Counted from the stretch's first letter, positions 1 through 6,596 are shown. The stretch: DNA of 8,152 nucleotides from Planctomycetaceae bacterium (GCA_031259095.1 JAIRLW010000079.1:1-8152); one strand, 5' to 3'. Made by a program: numbers and translations. The notes: generated from the letters alone by a model not told the origin.

Positions 1-556
1 GTATCACAATACTGCCGAGACTATGTCCAATCAAATCAATCCGTTTAATTGTCGGCGGTAAATTTTTAATAATCCGGTCAAGCGAGACGGCGTGTTCCAA
101 AACTGATTGTTGCGTCGAAGGATAAGCGACATTAAAAACATAATCGTACTCTTTTTGTTCTTTAAGCCAAATTGCCAGACGTCGGGTGGTCATGGTGTTG
201 GAACCGAAACCGTGCATAATCACAACCGCTGTTCCCGCCATCGGCAATAACCCTTCTTCTGCCTGAATTTCATCAAGCCGCCGCCGACAATCTTCGAATG
301 TCCCGTAAGCCCGCTGAATCGCATTTCCGTCGAGAAGACGAAACACATTGGTTTTCACATTCTCCTGAATATGCCAATCGTGAAAGAATAAAACGTCGCC
401 CCAAAACCAAATTCCGCCAATTGTTTTGATCGGAATTTTTTCGTCCAATTTCTGGAACATTCCCGATTCCTGCCCCAACGATAATACAGGAACAAAAAAT
501 GAAATTAAAAACGAAACAGAGAGTAAAACAACTTGAAATCGGCAGAAGAAAAACAT
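1..556 (-). CDS. Secreted alpha/beta hydrolase (lipase/esterase-like), 3' end cut by window edge
   Basis: An open frame runs from ATG at 556-554 to the left edge without a stop, giving 185 residues and no C-terminus. Residues 1-30 form a hydrophobic signal peptide, so the product is probably exported or membrane-anchored. Residues 115-119 read HGFGS, the usual oxyanion-loop region of alpha/beta hydrolases. Residues 177-181 read GHSLG, the GxSxG nucleophile elbow, with Ser179 as the likely nucleophile. The catalytic Asp and His would lie beyond the edge. This fits a lipase or carboxylesterase acting on an unknown ester substrate. There is no Shine-Dalgarno sequence upstream. I chose this ATG because the signal peptide begins there and no ATG or GTG lies close upstream in frame. 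It follows the Bax-inhibitor gene on the same strand after 111 bp containing a hairpin. The fold is well supported; the substrate is not. Confidence 0.85.
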   Translation of the reverse strand, partial: MFFFCRFQVVLLSVSFLISFFVPVLSLGQESGMFQKLDEKIPIKTIGGIWFWGDVLFFHDWHIQENVKTNVFRLLDGNAIQRAYGTFEDCRRRLDEIQAEEGLLPMAGTAVVIMHGFGSNTMTTRRLAIWLKEQKEYDYVFNVAYPSTQQSVLEHAVSLDRIIKNLPPTIKRIDLIGHSLGSIVI

Positions 557-593
557 GTTTCGTGTGGTTTGGGATTTGGGATTTGCGGAGTGC

Positions 594-652
594 GGTTTGC
601 AGCGTAAGCGGTTATTAACCTTGCAGTCAAAATTCCGCTTACGGCACAAACC
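594..652. repeat. GC-rich inverted repeat (hairpin) between two genes
   Basis: The arms GGTTTG (594-599) and CGTAAGCGG (603-611) pair perfectly with CCGCTTACG (635-643) and CAAACC (647-652), separated by a 3-nt mismatch on each side. The loop is 23 nt. It occupies most of the gap between the Bax-inhibitor stop and the hydrolase start. No T-run follows on either strand, so a classical intrinsic terminator is unlikely. It could be an RNA-stabilising or attenuating hairpin between cotranscribed genes, or a REP-like repeat. Confidence 0.6.
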
Positions 653-667
653 ACAGATCAAATTCAA

Positions 668-1411
668 TCATTCTCGGCTGGAAAGAAACAACTGCAAAAC
701 ATACCAGAAGAGGATAAACAGTGAAGCCAGTAATGCGAGTGATGCGGCGGCATGTTGTCCGATTCGGTAATGGTGTAAAACATTTGAGGTGTCATATAAG
801 ATGTAACCGCAAGCCAAAGCAATCATGGCATAAATGAAAATGGGACCTAAATTGAACCCGAACAGGATTGAAATCACCACCAACCCTAATGCCGCCATTC
901 CGCCGAAAATAAGGAATGTACGGAGAAAAGAGAAATCTTTTCGTGTGATAAAAACGGCAAGCGTCATCAATGAGAACAGCCCGCTGGTGGCGACTCCTGC
1001 CGAAACAATAATTTGTGTCCCTCCGCCGACCAGCAGCGCAACCGTCAACAGCGGAAACAGAACAATTGACGCAACAACCGCATAAAGCGCTAATCCGGCA
1101 ATTTGCATTACAGGATTAGCAGAGTTACGCGCCCGCGCATCCGCAACCCACTGGACAGCCATAAACAAACCAAGAACAATAAGCCATGCGAAACCGTTGG
1201 TCATTGTTTCGGCAATACGGCGTGCTTGCTCCATGCCGAGCAGATTGAAGTAAATGACCTCCAACCCAACCATCGACAAAACCGCACCAATAAGATAAAG
1301 ATAGGTTTTTGTAATAAACCCGGCTCGTTCATCGGCGGCGGCAGCGGAGGCAAACAGATCAGTTGGAGCGTAAAAATCGTTGTTAAATGTGTTGGGATTG
1401 TTTGTACTCAT
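668..1411 (-). CDS. Bax inhibitor-1/YccA family integral membrane protein
   Basis: The 247-residue protein has a polar N-terminal tail of about 35 residues, then seven hydrophobic segments at roughly 36-57, 73-91, 102-127, 133-155, 163-185, 189-206 and 221-243. Length and topology match the bacterial BI-1/YccA (UPF0005) family of inner-membrane proteins. Characterised members are linked to calcium leak or to modulation of membrane proteases. The family signature appears as YDTSNV at 206-211, with Asp207 at the sixth-helix end. The seventh helix carries no acidic residue, although pH-sensing homologues pair two aspartates across helices six and seven. The ATG is supported by AAAGGAG at 1418-1424, six bases upstream. 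A sigma70-like promoter lies at 1501-1530. Family assignment is strong; the specific role is unknown. Confidence 0.93.
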   Translation of the reverse strand: MSTNNPNTFNNDFYAPTDLFASAAAADERAGFITKTYLYLIGAVLSMVGLEVIYFNLLGMEQARRIAETMTNGFAWLIVLGLFMAVQWVADARARNSANPVMQIAGLALYAVVASIVLFPLLTVALLVGGGTQIIVSAGVATSGLFSLMTLAVFITRKDFSFLRTFLIFGGMAALGLVVISILFGFNLGPIFIYAMIALACGYILYDTSNVLHHYRIGQHAAASLALLASLFILFWYVLQLFLSSRE

Positions 1412-1500
1412 GGTTTTCTCCTTTCAAAAATGGGAATTTGAGAATTATGGAAGTTTTTCAGTTTTGACCATTCCTTTTTCTCGTGACAAACGGAGTGATT

Positions 1501-1530
1501 ATTTTACCCAAATTAGATTTTGATTGTCAA
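1501..1530 (-). promoter_or_regulatory. Sigma70-type promoter for the Bax-inhibitor gene
   Basis: Reading the minus strand, TTGACA (1525-1530) is a perfect -35 hexamer. An 18-bp spacer separates it from TAAAAT (1501-1506), a -10 hexamer with one mismatch. Transcription would start near 1493, leaving a leader of about 80 nt before the ATG at 1411. It is the best promoter match in the window and suggests this gene is transcribed independently of the CoA ligase gene upstream. Confidence 0.65.
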
Positions 1531-1541
1531 GAGGTCTTGAC
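1526..1541. promoter_or_regulatory. 16-bp dyad overlapping the -35 box (candidate operator)
   Basis: GTCAAGA (1526-1532) and TCTTGAC (1535-1541) are perfect inverted arms around a GG centre. The left arm covers most of the -35 hexamer of the Bax-inhibitor promoter. A dyad in this position is typical of a dimeric repressor site, but part of the symmetry comes from the -35 sequence itself. The regulator is unknown. Confidence 0.4.
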
Positions 1542-1594
1542 GATTTATTTATCAAATTTTGAAATAATCCGAAAAAACACCCAGTGTTTGTTTA

Positions 1595-1705
1595 TCATTC
1601 GTCCCATTCGTCCCAAATTGTCTCAATTTGTCCCTAAAATTTTGGCTAAGGGACGATAGGGACGATAGGGACAAAAGGGACAAAAGGGACGAATAGGACA
1701 AATGA
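1595..1705. repeat. Array of 9-bp repeats in inverted arrangement
   Basis: On the right, 1649-1703 holds six consecutive units of the form AGGGACRAW. On the left, 1597-1634 holds four units of the reverse-complement form ATTCGTCCC or close variants. They flank a short AT-rich centre (about 1635-1648). The outer 20 nt of the two sides (1595-1614 and 1686-1705) pair with two mismatches. The array begins about 20 bp past the CoA ligase stop codon. It is non-coding and could be a compact MITE- or REP-like element, or form a long hairpin at the 3' end of the transcript. No clear target duplication is visible. Confidence 0.7.
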
Positions 1706-1725
1706 TTTTTAAATCAAAAAATTTT

Positions 1726-3006
1726 TTAATGATTGTTGTTTTTATAAAATACACGTTGTGCTTTTCCGTCTTGACGCGGGAGTTCGCCGGGTTTGAATAC
1801 ATCGCCTTTTGGTGAAAATCCGAGTCGTTCTTTGAGATGTTTTTCGACCATATATCCTGTTACGGTTTCATCTGCTTCCACATTGATACGAACATCCCGA
1901 ACTCCGTCCACTTCCTCAATCACAATCTGATAATGCGGTAAAACGCCGGGAATTTCCAGTAAGGCGTGTTCCACTTGCTTCGGAAAGAAATTAACTCCTT
2001 TAATAATCAGCATATCATCGGTTCGTCCTGTAATCGGAGCGATACGCAGATGCGTCCGTCCGCAATCGCATTTTTCGCGTGAAACAATTTTTGAAAGATC
2101 GCCGGTTCGGAATCGAATCACCGGAAGCGCCTGACGAGTTAATGAAGTTACTACAATTTCTCCTTGTTGTCCGTCCGGCAGAGGTTTTCCGGTTACGGGA
2201 TCAAGAACTTCGACCAGATACTGATCTTCCCAGACATGAATTCCGGCGTGGGCGGGACAATCCATGCCCAGCGTTCCCACTCCTCCGGTTTCCGTCATTC
2301 CGTAAATATCGAACGACTCAATACCAAGTTCCAACTCAATCCGTTTCCGCATTCCATCGGAAAAACTTTCCGCGCCGAAAATACCGATTTTCAGACACGG
2401 TAATTCGATTTTCATTTCTCGCATTACTTCAAGGATACGAATCGTGTACGAAACGACTCCGCAAAGAATTTTCGTATTAAAATCTTTTGCCAGACGAACT
2501 TGTCGTTCGGTGTTACCGGAACCGGTGGGAATGACGAACAGTTCTGCTTTTCTTGCTCCGTGATACATTCCGAACCCGCCGTTGAACAGACCAAACGACG
2601 GCGTAATTTGTACCGGATTACCTGAAACCGCGCCTGCCATCACGTAACACCTTGCCATACATTCCGCCCATTGTTCAAGGTCGGCTTCATTGTACGGCAT
2701 CACCACCGGACTTCCGGTGGAACCGCTGGACATGTGCATTTCACGAATTTCATTGTTGCCAACACAACACATTCCAAGCGGATACGTTTGACGAAAATCT
2801 TCTTTATTTAATGTCGGAAGTTCCGGTAACTGTTCCATGTCGCCGAAATCTTCCGGTTGCTTTAAACCTAACGCCGTAAAACGTTTACGATAATAATCGT
2901 TTCGGGTCAAGACCCAACGAAGTGTTTCCCCTAAACGCCGGTTTTGAAGCGATTTAAGTTCATCCGCCGACATGGTTTCCGCTAAAGAATTAAAATAACG
3001 TTTCAT
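1726..3006 (-). CDS. Phenylacetate-CoA ligase family (aryl/acyl-acid AMP-forming ligase)
   Basis: The 426-residue product has the usual PaaK-family length and order of motifs. The P-loop SSGSTGSP is at 93-100, the adenylate-binding YGMTET at 235-240, RTGDLS at 300-305, and GRTDDM at 327-332. The C-terminal GKAQRV (414-419) includes Lys415, the expected catalytic lysine of the mobile domain. A CDCG segment (313-316) is probably part of a structural metal site. Such enzymes activate phenylacetate or related acids to CoA thioesters through an acyl-AMP in the cytoplasm. No paa catabolic genes or indolepyruvate oxidoreductase genes are nearby, so the substrate is open; in anaerobes, stand-alone homologues often serve arylacetate metabolism. 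AGGA at 3013-3016 lies six bases before the ATG. Family confidence is high. Confidence 0.93.
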   Translation of the reverse strand: MKRYFNSLAETMSADELKSLQNRRLGETLRWVLTRNDYYRKRFTALGLKQPEDFGDMEQLPELPTLNKEDFRQTYPLGMCCVGNNEIREMHMSSGSTGSPVVMPYNEADLEQWAECMARCYVMAGAVSGNPVQITPSFGLFNGGFGMYHGARKAELFVIPTGSGNTERQVRLAKDFNTKILCGVVSYTIRILEVMREMKIELPCLKIGIFGAESFSDGMRKRIELELGIESFDIYGMTETGGVGTLGMDCPAHAGIHVWEDQYLVEVLDPVTGKPLPDGQQGEIVVTSLTRQALPVIRFRTGDLSKIVSREKCDCGRTHLRIAPITGRTDDMLIIKGVNFFPKQVEHALLEIPGVLPHYQIVIEEVDGVRDVRINVEADETVTGYMVEKHLKERLGFSPKGDVFKPGELPRQDGKAQRVFYKNNNH

Positions 3007-3070
3007 GTTTATTCCTAATCACAGTATGTTCATTTTTAAGTTTAGAGTGTAACTTTAAAATTATATTAAA

Positions 3071-3086
3071 GGGCGCCTCTAAAAAT
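3071..3086 (+). repeat. Solo family-A terminus
   Basis: GGGCGCCTCTAAAAAT matches the A-element end GGGAACCTCTAAAAAT except at two positions. It lies 7 bp outside A1 in the same orientation and has no inverted partner of its own. It may be the remnant of an older A copy. Confidence 0.5.
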
Positions 3087-3093
3087 ATCATTT

Positions 3094-3275
3094 GGGAACT
3101 TCTAAAAATTCGTTTTTTAATCACAACGTTTTATGAAAAATCATTTATTCCTAATGTACTCATCGCCATTTAGATTTCGGTTTTTGTTTTCATTGATACC
3201 GTCCCTAGCGGGGCTAAGATAGGATAAATTGGGACAAATAATTCTGTGATTAAAAATGAATTTTTAGAGGTTCCC
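3094..3275. mobile_element. Inverted-repeat element A1 (MITE-like), 182 bp
   Basis: The left end (3094-3125) and right end (3245-3275) form a terminal inverted repeat of about 31 bp, beginning GGGAACYTCTAAAAATTC and ending TTTTAATCACA, with two mismatches and one indel. The interior has no coding capacity. It contains a copy of the palindrome family GTCCCGYTAGGGAC in reverse orientation (3201-3214, one base changed). Size, termini and lack of coding potential fit a non-autonomous transposon. The 4-bp flanks (attt and taaa) do not match, so no target duplication survives here. Confidence 0.7.
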
Positions 3276-3344
3276 TAAAGACAGAAACAAGTATAACCGA
3301 ATCGAAAAAAATTTTCAATGCTTTTTCGATTATTTTTCAGAAAA

Positions 3345-3530
3345 CGTAATCTATCAGTGGAATATTTGTTTTTCATGGTCAGACCAGCAATTTCCATAGA
3401 GCGTGCAGATGACGCCGATTTGCGCCGATAAGAAAAAATGAACGACAACTAATAATAAAAGCGATCTGCGTCAATCTTGACAATCTACGTTATTTGTGTG
3501 CTAAAAAAATGATTCCACTGATATGTTACG
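3345..3530. mobile_element. Inverted-repeat element B1 (MITE-like), 186 bp
   Basis: The left end (3345-3373), with core TATCAGTGGAAT, is mirrored by the right end (3502-3530), giving a terminal inverted repeat of about 28 bp with a few mismatches. AAAA flanks both sides (3341-3344 and 3531-3534), which fits a 4-bp target duplication but is not distinctive in AT-rich DNA. The interior holds a second, imperfect inverted repeat built of GCAGAT/GCCGATTTGCG-type segments (3405-3429 against 3461-3489). No coding capacity is seen. Confidence 0.65.
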
Positions 3531-3635
3531 AAAAATTTTCCAGCGTTTACAGATTGGTTGTTAAAATGGGTAAGAAATTTCAGATTGTTTCGGCATTTTG
3601 TGAGATAATGATTCACGTCAAAGCCGCCCCAAAAA

Positions 3636-4136
3636 TTAAAAAATCGGTGCAACCGAAAAACTTTCAACAGTTAACTCCGGCAACGTTACAACCGCAATTT
3701 GCGGTACTCTAACTCGTCGGAATGCTCCGGGATTTAAAAGCAAGGTGTTGCCGTGCATTTGAAGTTGTGGGACATGAGTGTGTCCGTAACACATTAAATC
3801 CCAATGTCCCGAATCTAATTCTGTGGTGAATTGGTTCAGACGATGACCATGCATAAAACAGATTTTTTTATATTCCCATTCCAAAGAGCCGAACCAATCG
3901 TGGACGGTTTGACCGTATTCTGTTGCCGCAACACGCAATAAATCAAGATCACTATCGTTGTTGCCGAAAACAAAATGCGTTTCGATTCCCTGAAACGCCT
4001 GAATAATTGTTATTCCTCCGATGTCGCCGCAATGAATTATTTTTTCAACGCCGTGCTCCCGAAAAATCCGAACCGCCGTCAATGTTTCGGTAAGCCGTCC
4101 GTGTGTATCGCTCAAAACGCCAAGTTTAGACATCAT
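3636..4136 (-). CDS. YfcE/MJ0936-type metallophosphoesterase
   Basis: The 166-residue protein is a compact calcineurin-like phosphoesterase of the YfcE/MJ0936 class, which uses two metal ions to hydrolyse phosphodiesters or phosphomonoesters. All metal motifs are present: D10 and H12 in SDTHG, D38 in CGDIG, N60 in GNND, H96 in MHGH, and H119/H121 in GHTH. Length is typical. Two ATGs are adjacent, at 4136 and 4133. AAAGG at 4140-4144 lies three bases from the first and six from the second, so initiation at 4133 (165 residues) is more likely. The gene starts 14 bp after the HAD phosphatase stop and is probably cotranscribed with it. The natural substrate is unknown. The family call is firm. Confidence 0.92.
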   Translation of the reverse strand: MMSKLGVLSDTHGRLTETLTAVRIFREHGVEKIIHCGDIGGITIIQAFQGIETHFVFGNNDSDLDLLRVAATEYGQTVHDWFGSLEWEYKKICFMHGHRLNQFTTELDSGHWDLMCYGHTHVPQLQMHGNTLLLNPGAFRRVRVPQIAVVTLPELTVESFSVAPIF

Positions 4137-4150
4137 TCACCTTTCAAAAT

Positions 4151-4966
4151 TCACTTTTCAAATAATTTCGATTCAATTTGTACCATATCCGTATAATCAG
4201 GAATAATCCAATCCGCGCCAGCCCGCAATAATTGATCGCGTTTCCATAAATCAATTCCTTGCCGAGTTGTTTCGTTTAATGCCACACCAACCGCAAAACC
4301 TCCAACTCCTTTAACATCATGCGTTTCCGTGTAACCGTCGCCGAAACCAATCAGTTCGGCGCCGGCAATATTGTTCTCTTTCAGAATTTTGTCAACAATC
4401 ATCGCTTTGGAAAAAGACGATGCGTCTTTTTGTCCGCCGAAAATTCCGCCGTCAAAATAATCCGTCAACCGAAGTAATTGAACGTCTTTTCGTACAAATT
4501 CTTCTTCGGTTCCGCTGACAAGATAAAGTTTCAAACCGTAACGCCGAAGCATTGCCAACAAATCAAATGTTCCCGGCACAACCAATTCCTGCGGATCGAG
4601 TCCGTTTTGAAGTTGTTCATGCCGACAACGAACAATCTCAAAAAGTGAACGATAATATTCCTTGAGATAATCTTCAGGATCAGACGGAGTTCCTTCTAAT
4701 TTTTGAATCAACTGAACCAGAGAATAAAACTGATAAATCGGTTGTTTCCCGATATTCAATTCGATACTATTTTTGGCAATTTGTTCCAATTCGGTTTCGG
4801 AAAGGAGTTTTCCTTTTGGTGTTTCCCGAAGAAGTTTAAGAAACTGCCCGATTAAAATCGGATGCCAACCGGCACGAATCACACTAACCGTTCCGTCAAA
4901 ATCAAACATTGCCGCCTTAGGTCGAACAGCAGGATATTCACGACGAACAATTTCAATCGAAAACAT
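4151..4966 (-). CDS. HAD-superfamily phosphatase
   Basis: The 271-residue protein has the HAD catalytic motifs in order: motif I FDFDGT (21-26) with nucleophile Asp22 and acid/base Asp24, motif II LVSGT (149-153) with Ser151, motif III probably Lys187, and motif IV GFGDGYTE (207-214) with Asp210. A helical cap lies between motifs I and II (about 35-125), as in phosphoglycolate phosphatase and beta-phosphoglucomutase-like enzymes. The GDGYxE form of motif IV and the GKQPIYQF segment (73-80) remind me of a HAD group I associate with planctomycetes, sometimes near sugar kinases; that is recollection. The substrate is probably a small phosphorylated metabolite. No Shine-Dalgarno sequence precedes the ATG; Met20 lies too close to motif I to be a likely start. 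It is the first gene of a pair with the phosphodiesterase. Confidence 0.9.
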   Translation of the reverse strand: MFSIEIVRREYPAVRPKAAMFDFDGTVSVIRAGWHPILIGQFLKLLRETPKGKLLSETELEQIAKNSIELNIGKQPIYQFYSLVQLIQKLEGTPSDPEDYLKEYYRSLFEIVRCRHEQLQNGLDPQELVVPGTFDLLAMLRRYGLKLYLVSGTEEEFVRKDVQLLRLTDYFDGGIFGGQKDASSFSKAMIVDKILKENNIAGAELIGFGDGYTETHDVKGVGGFAVGVALNETTRQGIDLWKRDQLLRAGADWIIPDYTDMVQIESKLFEK

Positions 4967-4974
4967 GATTTTTA

Positions 4975-5040
4975 GTTGATAGTGTGGAAAGTTGATAGTG
5001 GAAAGTTGATAGTGGAGAGTGGAGAATTGAGAGTTAGGAG
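4975..5040. repeat. GTTGATAGTGGAAA tandem repeat in the HAD gene leader
   Basis: Three imperfect copies of GTTGATAGTGGAAA run head to tail at 4975-4990 (with a 2-bp insertion), 4991-5004 and 5005-5018. They grade into related purine-rich GAGAGT/GAGAAT sequence up to about 5040. The tract lies just upstream of the HAD start codon, so changes in copy number would alter the 5' leader. Similar GTTGATAGT simple-sequence tracts occur in other bacteria, so this may be neutral. Confidence 0.6.
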
Positions 5041-5071
5041 TTGATGTGTTTCTAAATTTCCATTAGTTCCT

Positions 5072-5103
5072 AAAGTTTCACTAAACTTTTAACGTTCCGT
5101 TAA
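5072..5103 (-). terminator. Two small stem-loops at the end of the DUF1207 gene (weak terminator candidate)
   Basis: On the minus strand, TTAACG/CGTTAA arms with a 3-nt loop (5089-5103) overlap the DUF1207 stop codon. AAAGTTT/AAACTTT arms with a 4-nt loop (5072-5089) follow directly. Both stems are perfect but AT-rich, and no clean T-run follows. They may mark the transcript end only weakly. Confidence 0.3.
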
Positions 5104-6122
5104 AAATCGTACCATAAACCGATTCCGATTTTATGTTCACGATTGGCGATATGTTCATACTGTTCACTGATTCCGCCGAAATATTGAATACCGATACGAA
5201 ATAATTGGTTGTGCGCCCCTCGCCATTGCCAGCCTGCTTGAATAGTAATATTGCCGTCGTATTGGCGTTCTTGTAAGAGCATAACGTTGACCGCCGCAAA
5301 GGGTTTGCCCCAAAATTCGTTGGTCGGATACAACGAACTGTATTCCGCACCAAACTGAAAATGCCAAGGTCTTGTCCGTTCACCGAGCCAAAAAGCGTAA
5401 TCCGCTTCTGCATAAAGTTTGATACTTGGACGAAGACGATAAGAAAAACCGAAAAGGAATGCTTCACGGACATAGTTGAGACGTTTTGGGTCAATTCCTT
5501 GCTGTTGAAGCCGTAAAATCCGTTCATCGCCCATGTGGGAACTCACATGATAATAACCTGTCCGTACTTGCCATATTTTGTTACCGTATGAAATTGGAAA
5601 ACCGAATCGGAAATCCTGAGCGTCCATATCCATTCGATTTTCCAGATCAAGCCTGATATGGGCGGAGCCTTCCAAATCGAGTTGAAGCCCTTCCGGGAAA
5701 AGAACGCTGCGATTACCATAGCGAAGAAGAGGAGCACGTCCGCCAAGTGTAATATCCCATATCCAACCAATATCTTCATCGTAATTCCAAACGCCTCCGA
5801 ATCGTGATTCGTTCACACCGGAAAGATAACTCGGATAAATCAGACTTGCAGGGAATAATTGCCATGTCCACGACGGATTTTCCCACGTTTGCATGGCAAC
5901 GCGATCTGATGAAACACGACGCGACGGCAATTCCGTGTGAGAATCAAACCAAAGCGGCGGAAGTGTTTCGGTTGTTTGACCAAGAAACTGAACATTATAC
6001 TGAATATTATTAGGATTCCACTGATTTCGATTTTCGTACTGCGAAACCGGTTCGTCCGCACAAAGCAGGGAACCTGTCAAAAAAAACAGTAGAAGGCAAC
6101 CTAAAAATAAATCTCTCGTCAT
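5100..6122 (-). CDS. DUF1207 family outer-membrane-type protein
   Basis: The 340-residue protein starts with a signal peptide (about 1-22, probable cleavage after Ala22). The mature part is rich in aromatic residues and alternating strands and ends LWYDF, a C-terminal phenylalanine typical of outer-membrane beta-barrels. Segments such as WQLFPASLIYPSYLSG (87-102), LGGRAPLLRYG (126-136) and YHVSSHMGDE (191-200) match my memory of DUF1207, a family known mainly from planctomycetes with no assigned function. The ATG is the first after an in-frame TAA, and no Shine-Dalgarno sequence is seen. A promoter candidate lies at 6194-6221. The HAD and phosphodiesterase genes follow 133 bp downstream on the same strand, but a functional link is not shown. 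Envelope location is inferred; function is unknown. Confidence 0.85.
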   Translation of the reverse strand: MTRDLFLGCLLLFFLTGSLLCADEPVSQYENRNQWNPNNIQYNVQFLGQTTETLPPLWFDSHTELPSRRVSSDRVAMQTWENPSWTWQLFPASLIYPSYLSGVNESRFGGVWNYDEDIGWIWDITLGGRAPLLRYGNRSVLFPEGLQLDLEGSAHIRLDLENRMDMDAQDFRFGFPISYGNKIWQVRTGYYHVSSHMGDERILRLQQQGIDPKRLNYVREAFLFGFSYRLRPSIKLYAEADYAFWLGERTRPWHFQFGAEYSSLYPTNEFWGKPFAAVNVMLLQERQYDGNITIQAGWQWRGAHNQLFRIGIQYFGGISEQYEHIANREHKIGIGLWYDF

Positions 6123-6193
6123 TTCATTTTGGCATTAAAACAGTCGATTAAAATAATTGTTTAACTATGTGATAAAACGTTCTTATTTTCGGA

Positions 6194-6221
6194 ATCATAA
6201 CAATCGACCCCAATTAGTCAA
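6194..6221 (-). promoter_or_regulatory. Sigma70-type promoter for the DUF1207 gene
   Basis: On the minus strand TTGACT (6216-6221) is followed after 16 bp by TATGAT (6194-6199), each one mismatch from consensus. The start would be near 6186, about 64 nt before the ATG. The -35 box lies about 25 bp from the family-A remnant. Confidence 0.5.
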
Positions 6222-6245
6222 GATCAAAAAATTCATTTTGTCCAC

Positions 6246-6263
6246 GAATTTTTAGAGATTTCC
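6246..6263 (-). repeat. Family-A terminus remnant
   Basis: On the minus strand GGAAATCTCTAAAAATTC matches the A-element end apart from a few bases. Further in, TTTTTTGATC also resembles the inside of A2. No opposite terminus is seen nearby, so it looks like a decayed or solo end. Confidence 0.45.
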
Positions 6264-6276
6264 AATAGATGTTTCC

Positions 6277-6423
6277 TTCGGTGTCTATGGAGCGGAATTG
6301 CCCCCTTTTGCAGTGAAATTGCCAATGGTCGGAGCAAAGTTGCTCCCCTTCGGCGTAAAATGGATCCCCTTTGGAGCAAAAGTACCGCAATTCAATGTGG
6401 AATTGCCTAAAATTAAAGTTTTT
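6277..6423. repeat. Seven-unit 21-bp tandem repeat, open in frame on both strands
   Basis: Seven consecutive 21-bp units start at 6277, 6298, 6319, 6340, 6361, 6382 and 6403; the last is degraded. A central unit reads TTGCTCCCCTTCGGCGTAAAA. On the plus strand each unit gives a heptapeptide of the type LPPFGAK (LPPFAVK, LPMVGAK, LLPFGVK, WIPFGAK). On the minus strand the same DNA gives FAPKG/FTPKG-type repeats. The plus frame (6298-6510) has only a TTG start and no ribosome binding site, and continues into the palindrome repeat. I therefore call a minisatellite or gene fragment, not a gene. Confidence 0.7.
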
Positions 6424-6468
6424 CGCATCCGGTTGTTAAAAACAGGAAAATATTGTAGTGATTTTTGC

Positions 6469-6548
6469 CGTCCCGTTAGGGACGACATGTTGGTAGAAAA
6501 AATGATATGAAAAATAATCTGCATCCCGCTAGGGACGACCTATTGGTA
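6469..6548 (+). repeat. Two palindromic GTCCCGYTAGGGAC repeats, 53 bp apart
   Basis: Copy one (6471-6495) and copy two (6524-6548) agree at 22 of 25 positions, with form TCCCGYTAGGGACGAC followed by a segment ending TTGGTA. Each starts with a self-complementary core able to form a small hairpin. The homology past the palindrome indicates a repeat family, not chance hairpins. Further cores lie at 3201-3214 and 7961-7974. Confidence 0.7.
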
Positions 6549-6596
6549 ACTGGTTTTAAATTTTCACCGTTTGGACAGGAGTTTTTTTTCCGCGTA

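Larger units (their letters stand above)
3007..3635. other. 629-bp gene-free stretch filled by repeats
   Basis: No credible gene lies here; the short overlapping frames are low-complexity and have no recognisable domain. From left to right it holds a solo A terminus (3071-3086), inverted-repeat element A1 (3094-3275), about 70 bp of AT-rich spacer, element B1 (3345-3530), and about 100 bp with nothing recognisable next to the phosphodiesterase stop. A TATAAT hexamer on the minus strand (3060-3065) could be a -10 box for the CoA ligase gene, but I see no matching -35. Confidence 0.7.

Noticed and set aside
1103..1441. 112-codon plus-strand frame opposite the Bax-inhibitor gene
   Set aside because: It is antisense to a clear membrane-protein gene and its sequence has no domain character.
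3071..3530. Possible CRISPR array because of repeated motifs
   Set aside because: The repeats are inverted and of unequal spacing, with no regular direct repeat-spacer pattern and no cas genes.
5081..5527. 148-codon minus-strand frame inside the DUF1207 gene
   Set aside because: It overlaps the well-supported DUF1207 gene in another frame and has no family features.
6298..6510. 70-codon plus-strand frame over the 21-bp repeat
   Set aside because: It starts at TTG without a ribosome binding site and ends in a dispersed palindrome repeat, so it is better treated as a repeat tract or gene fragment.
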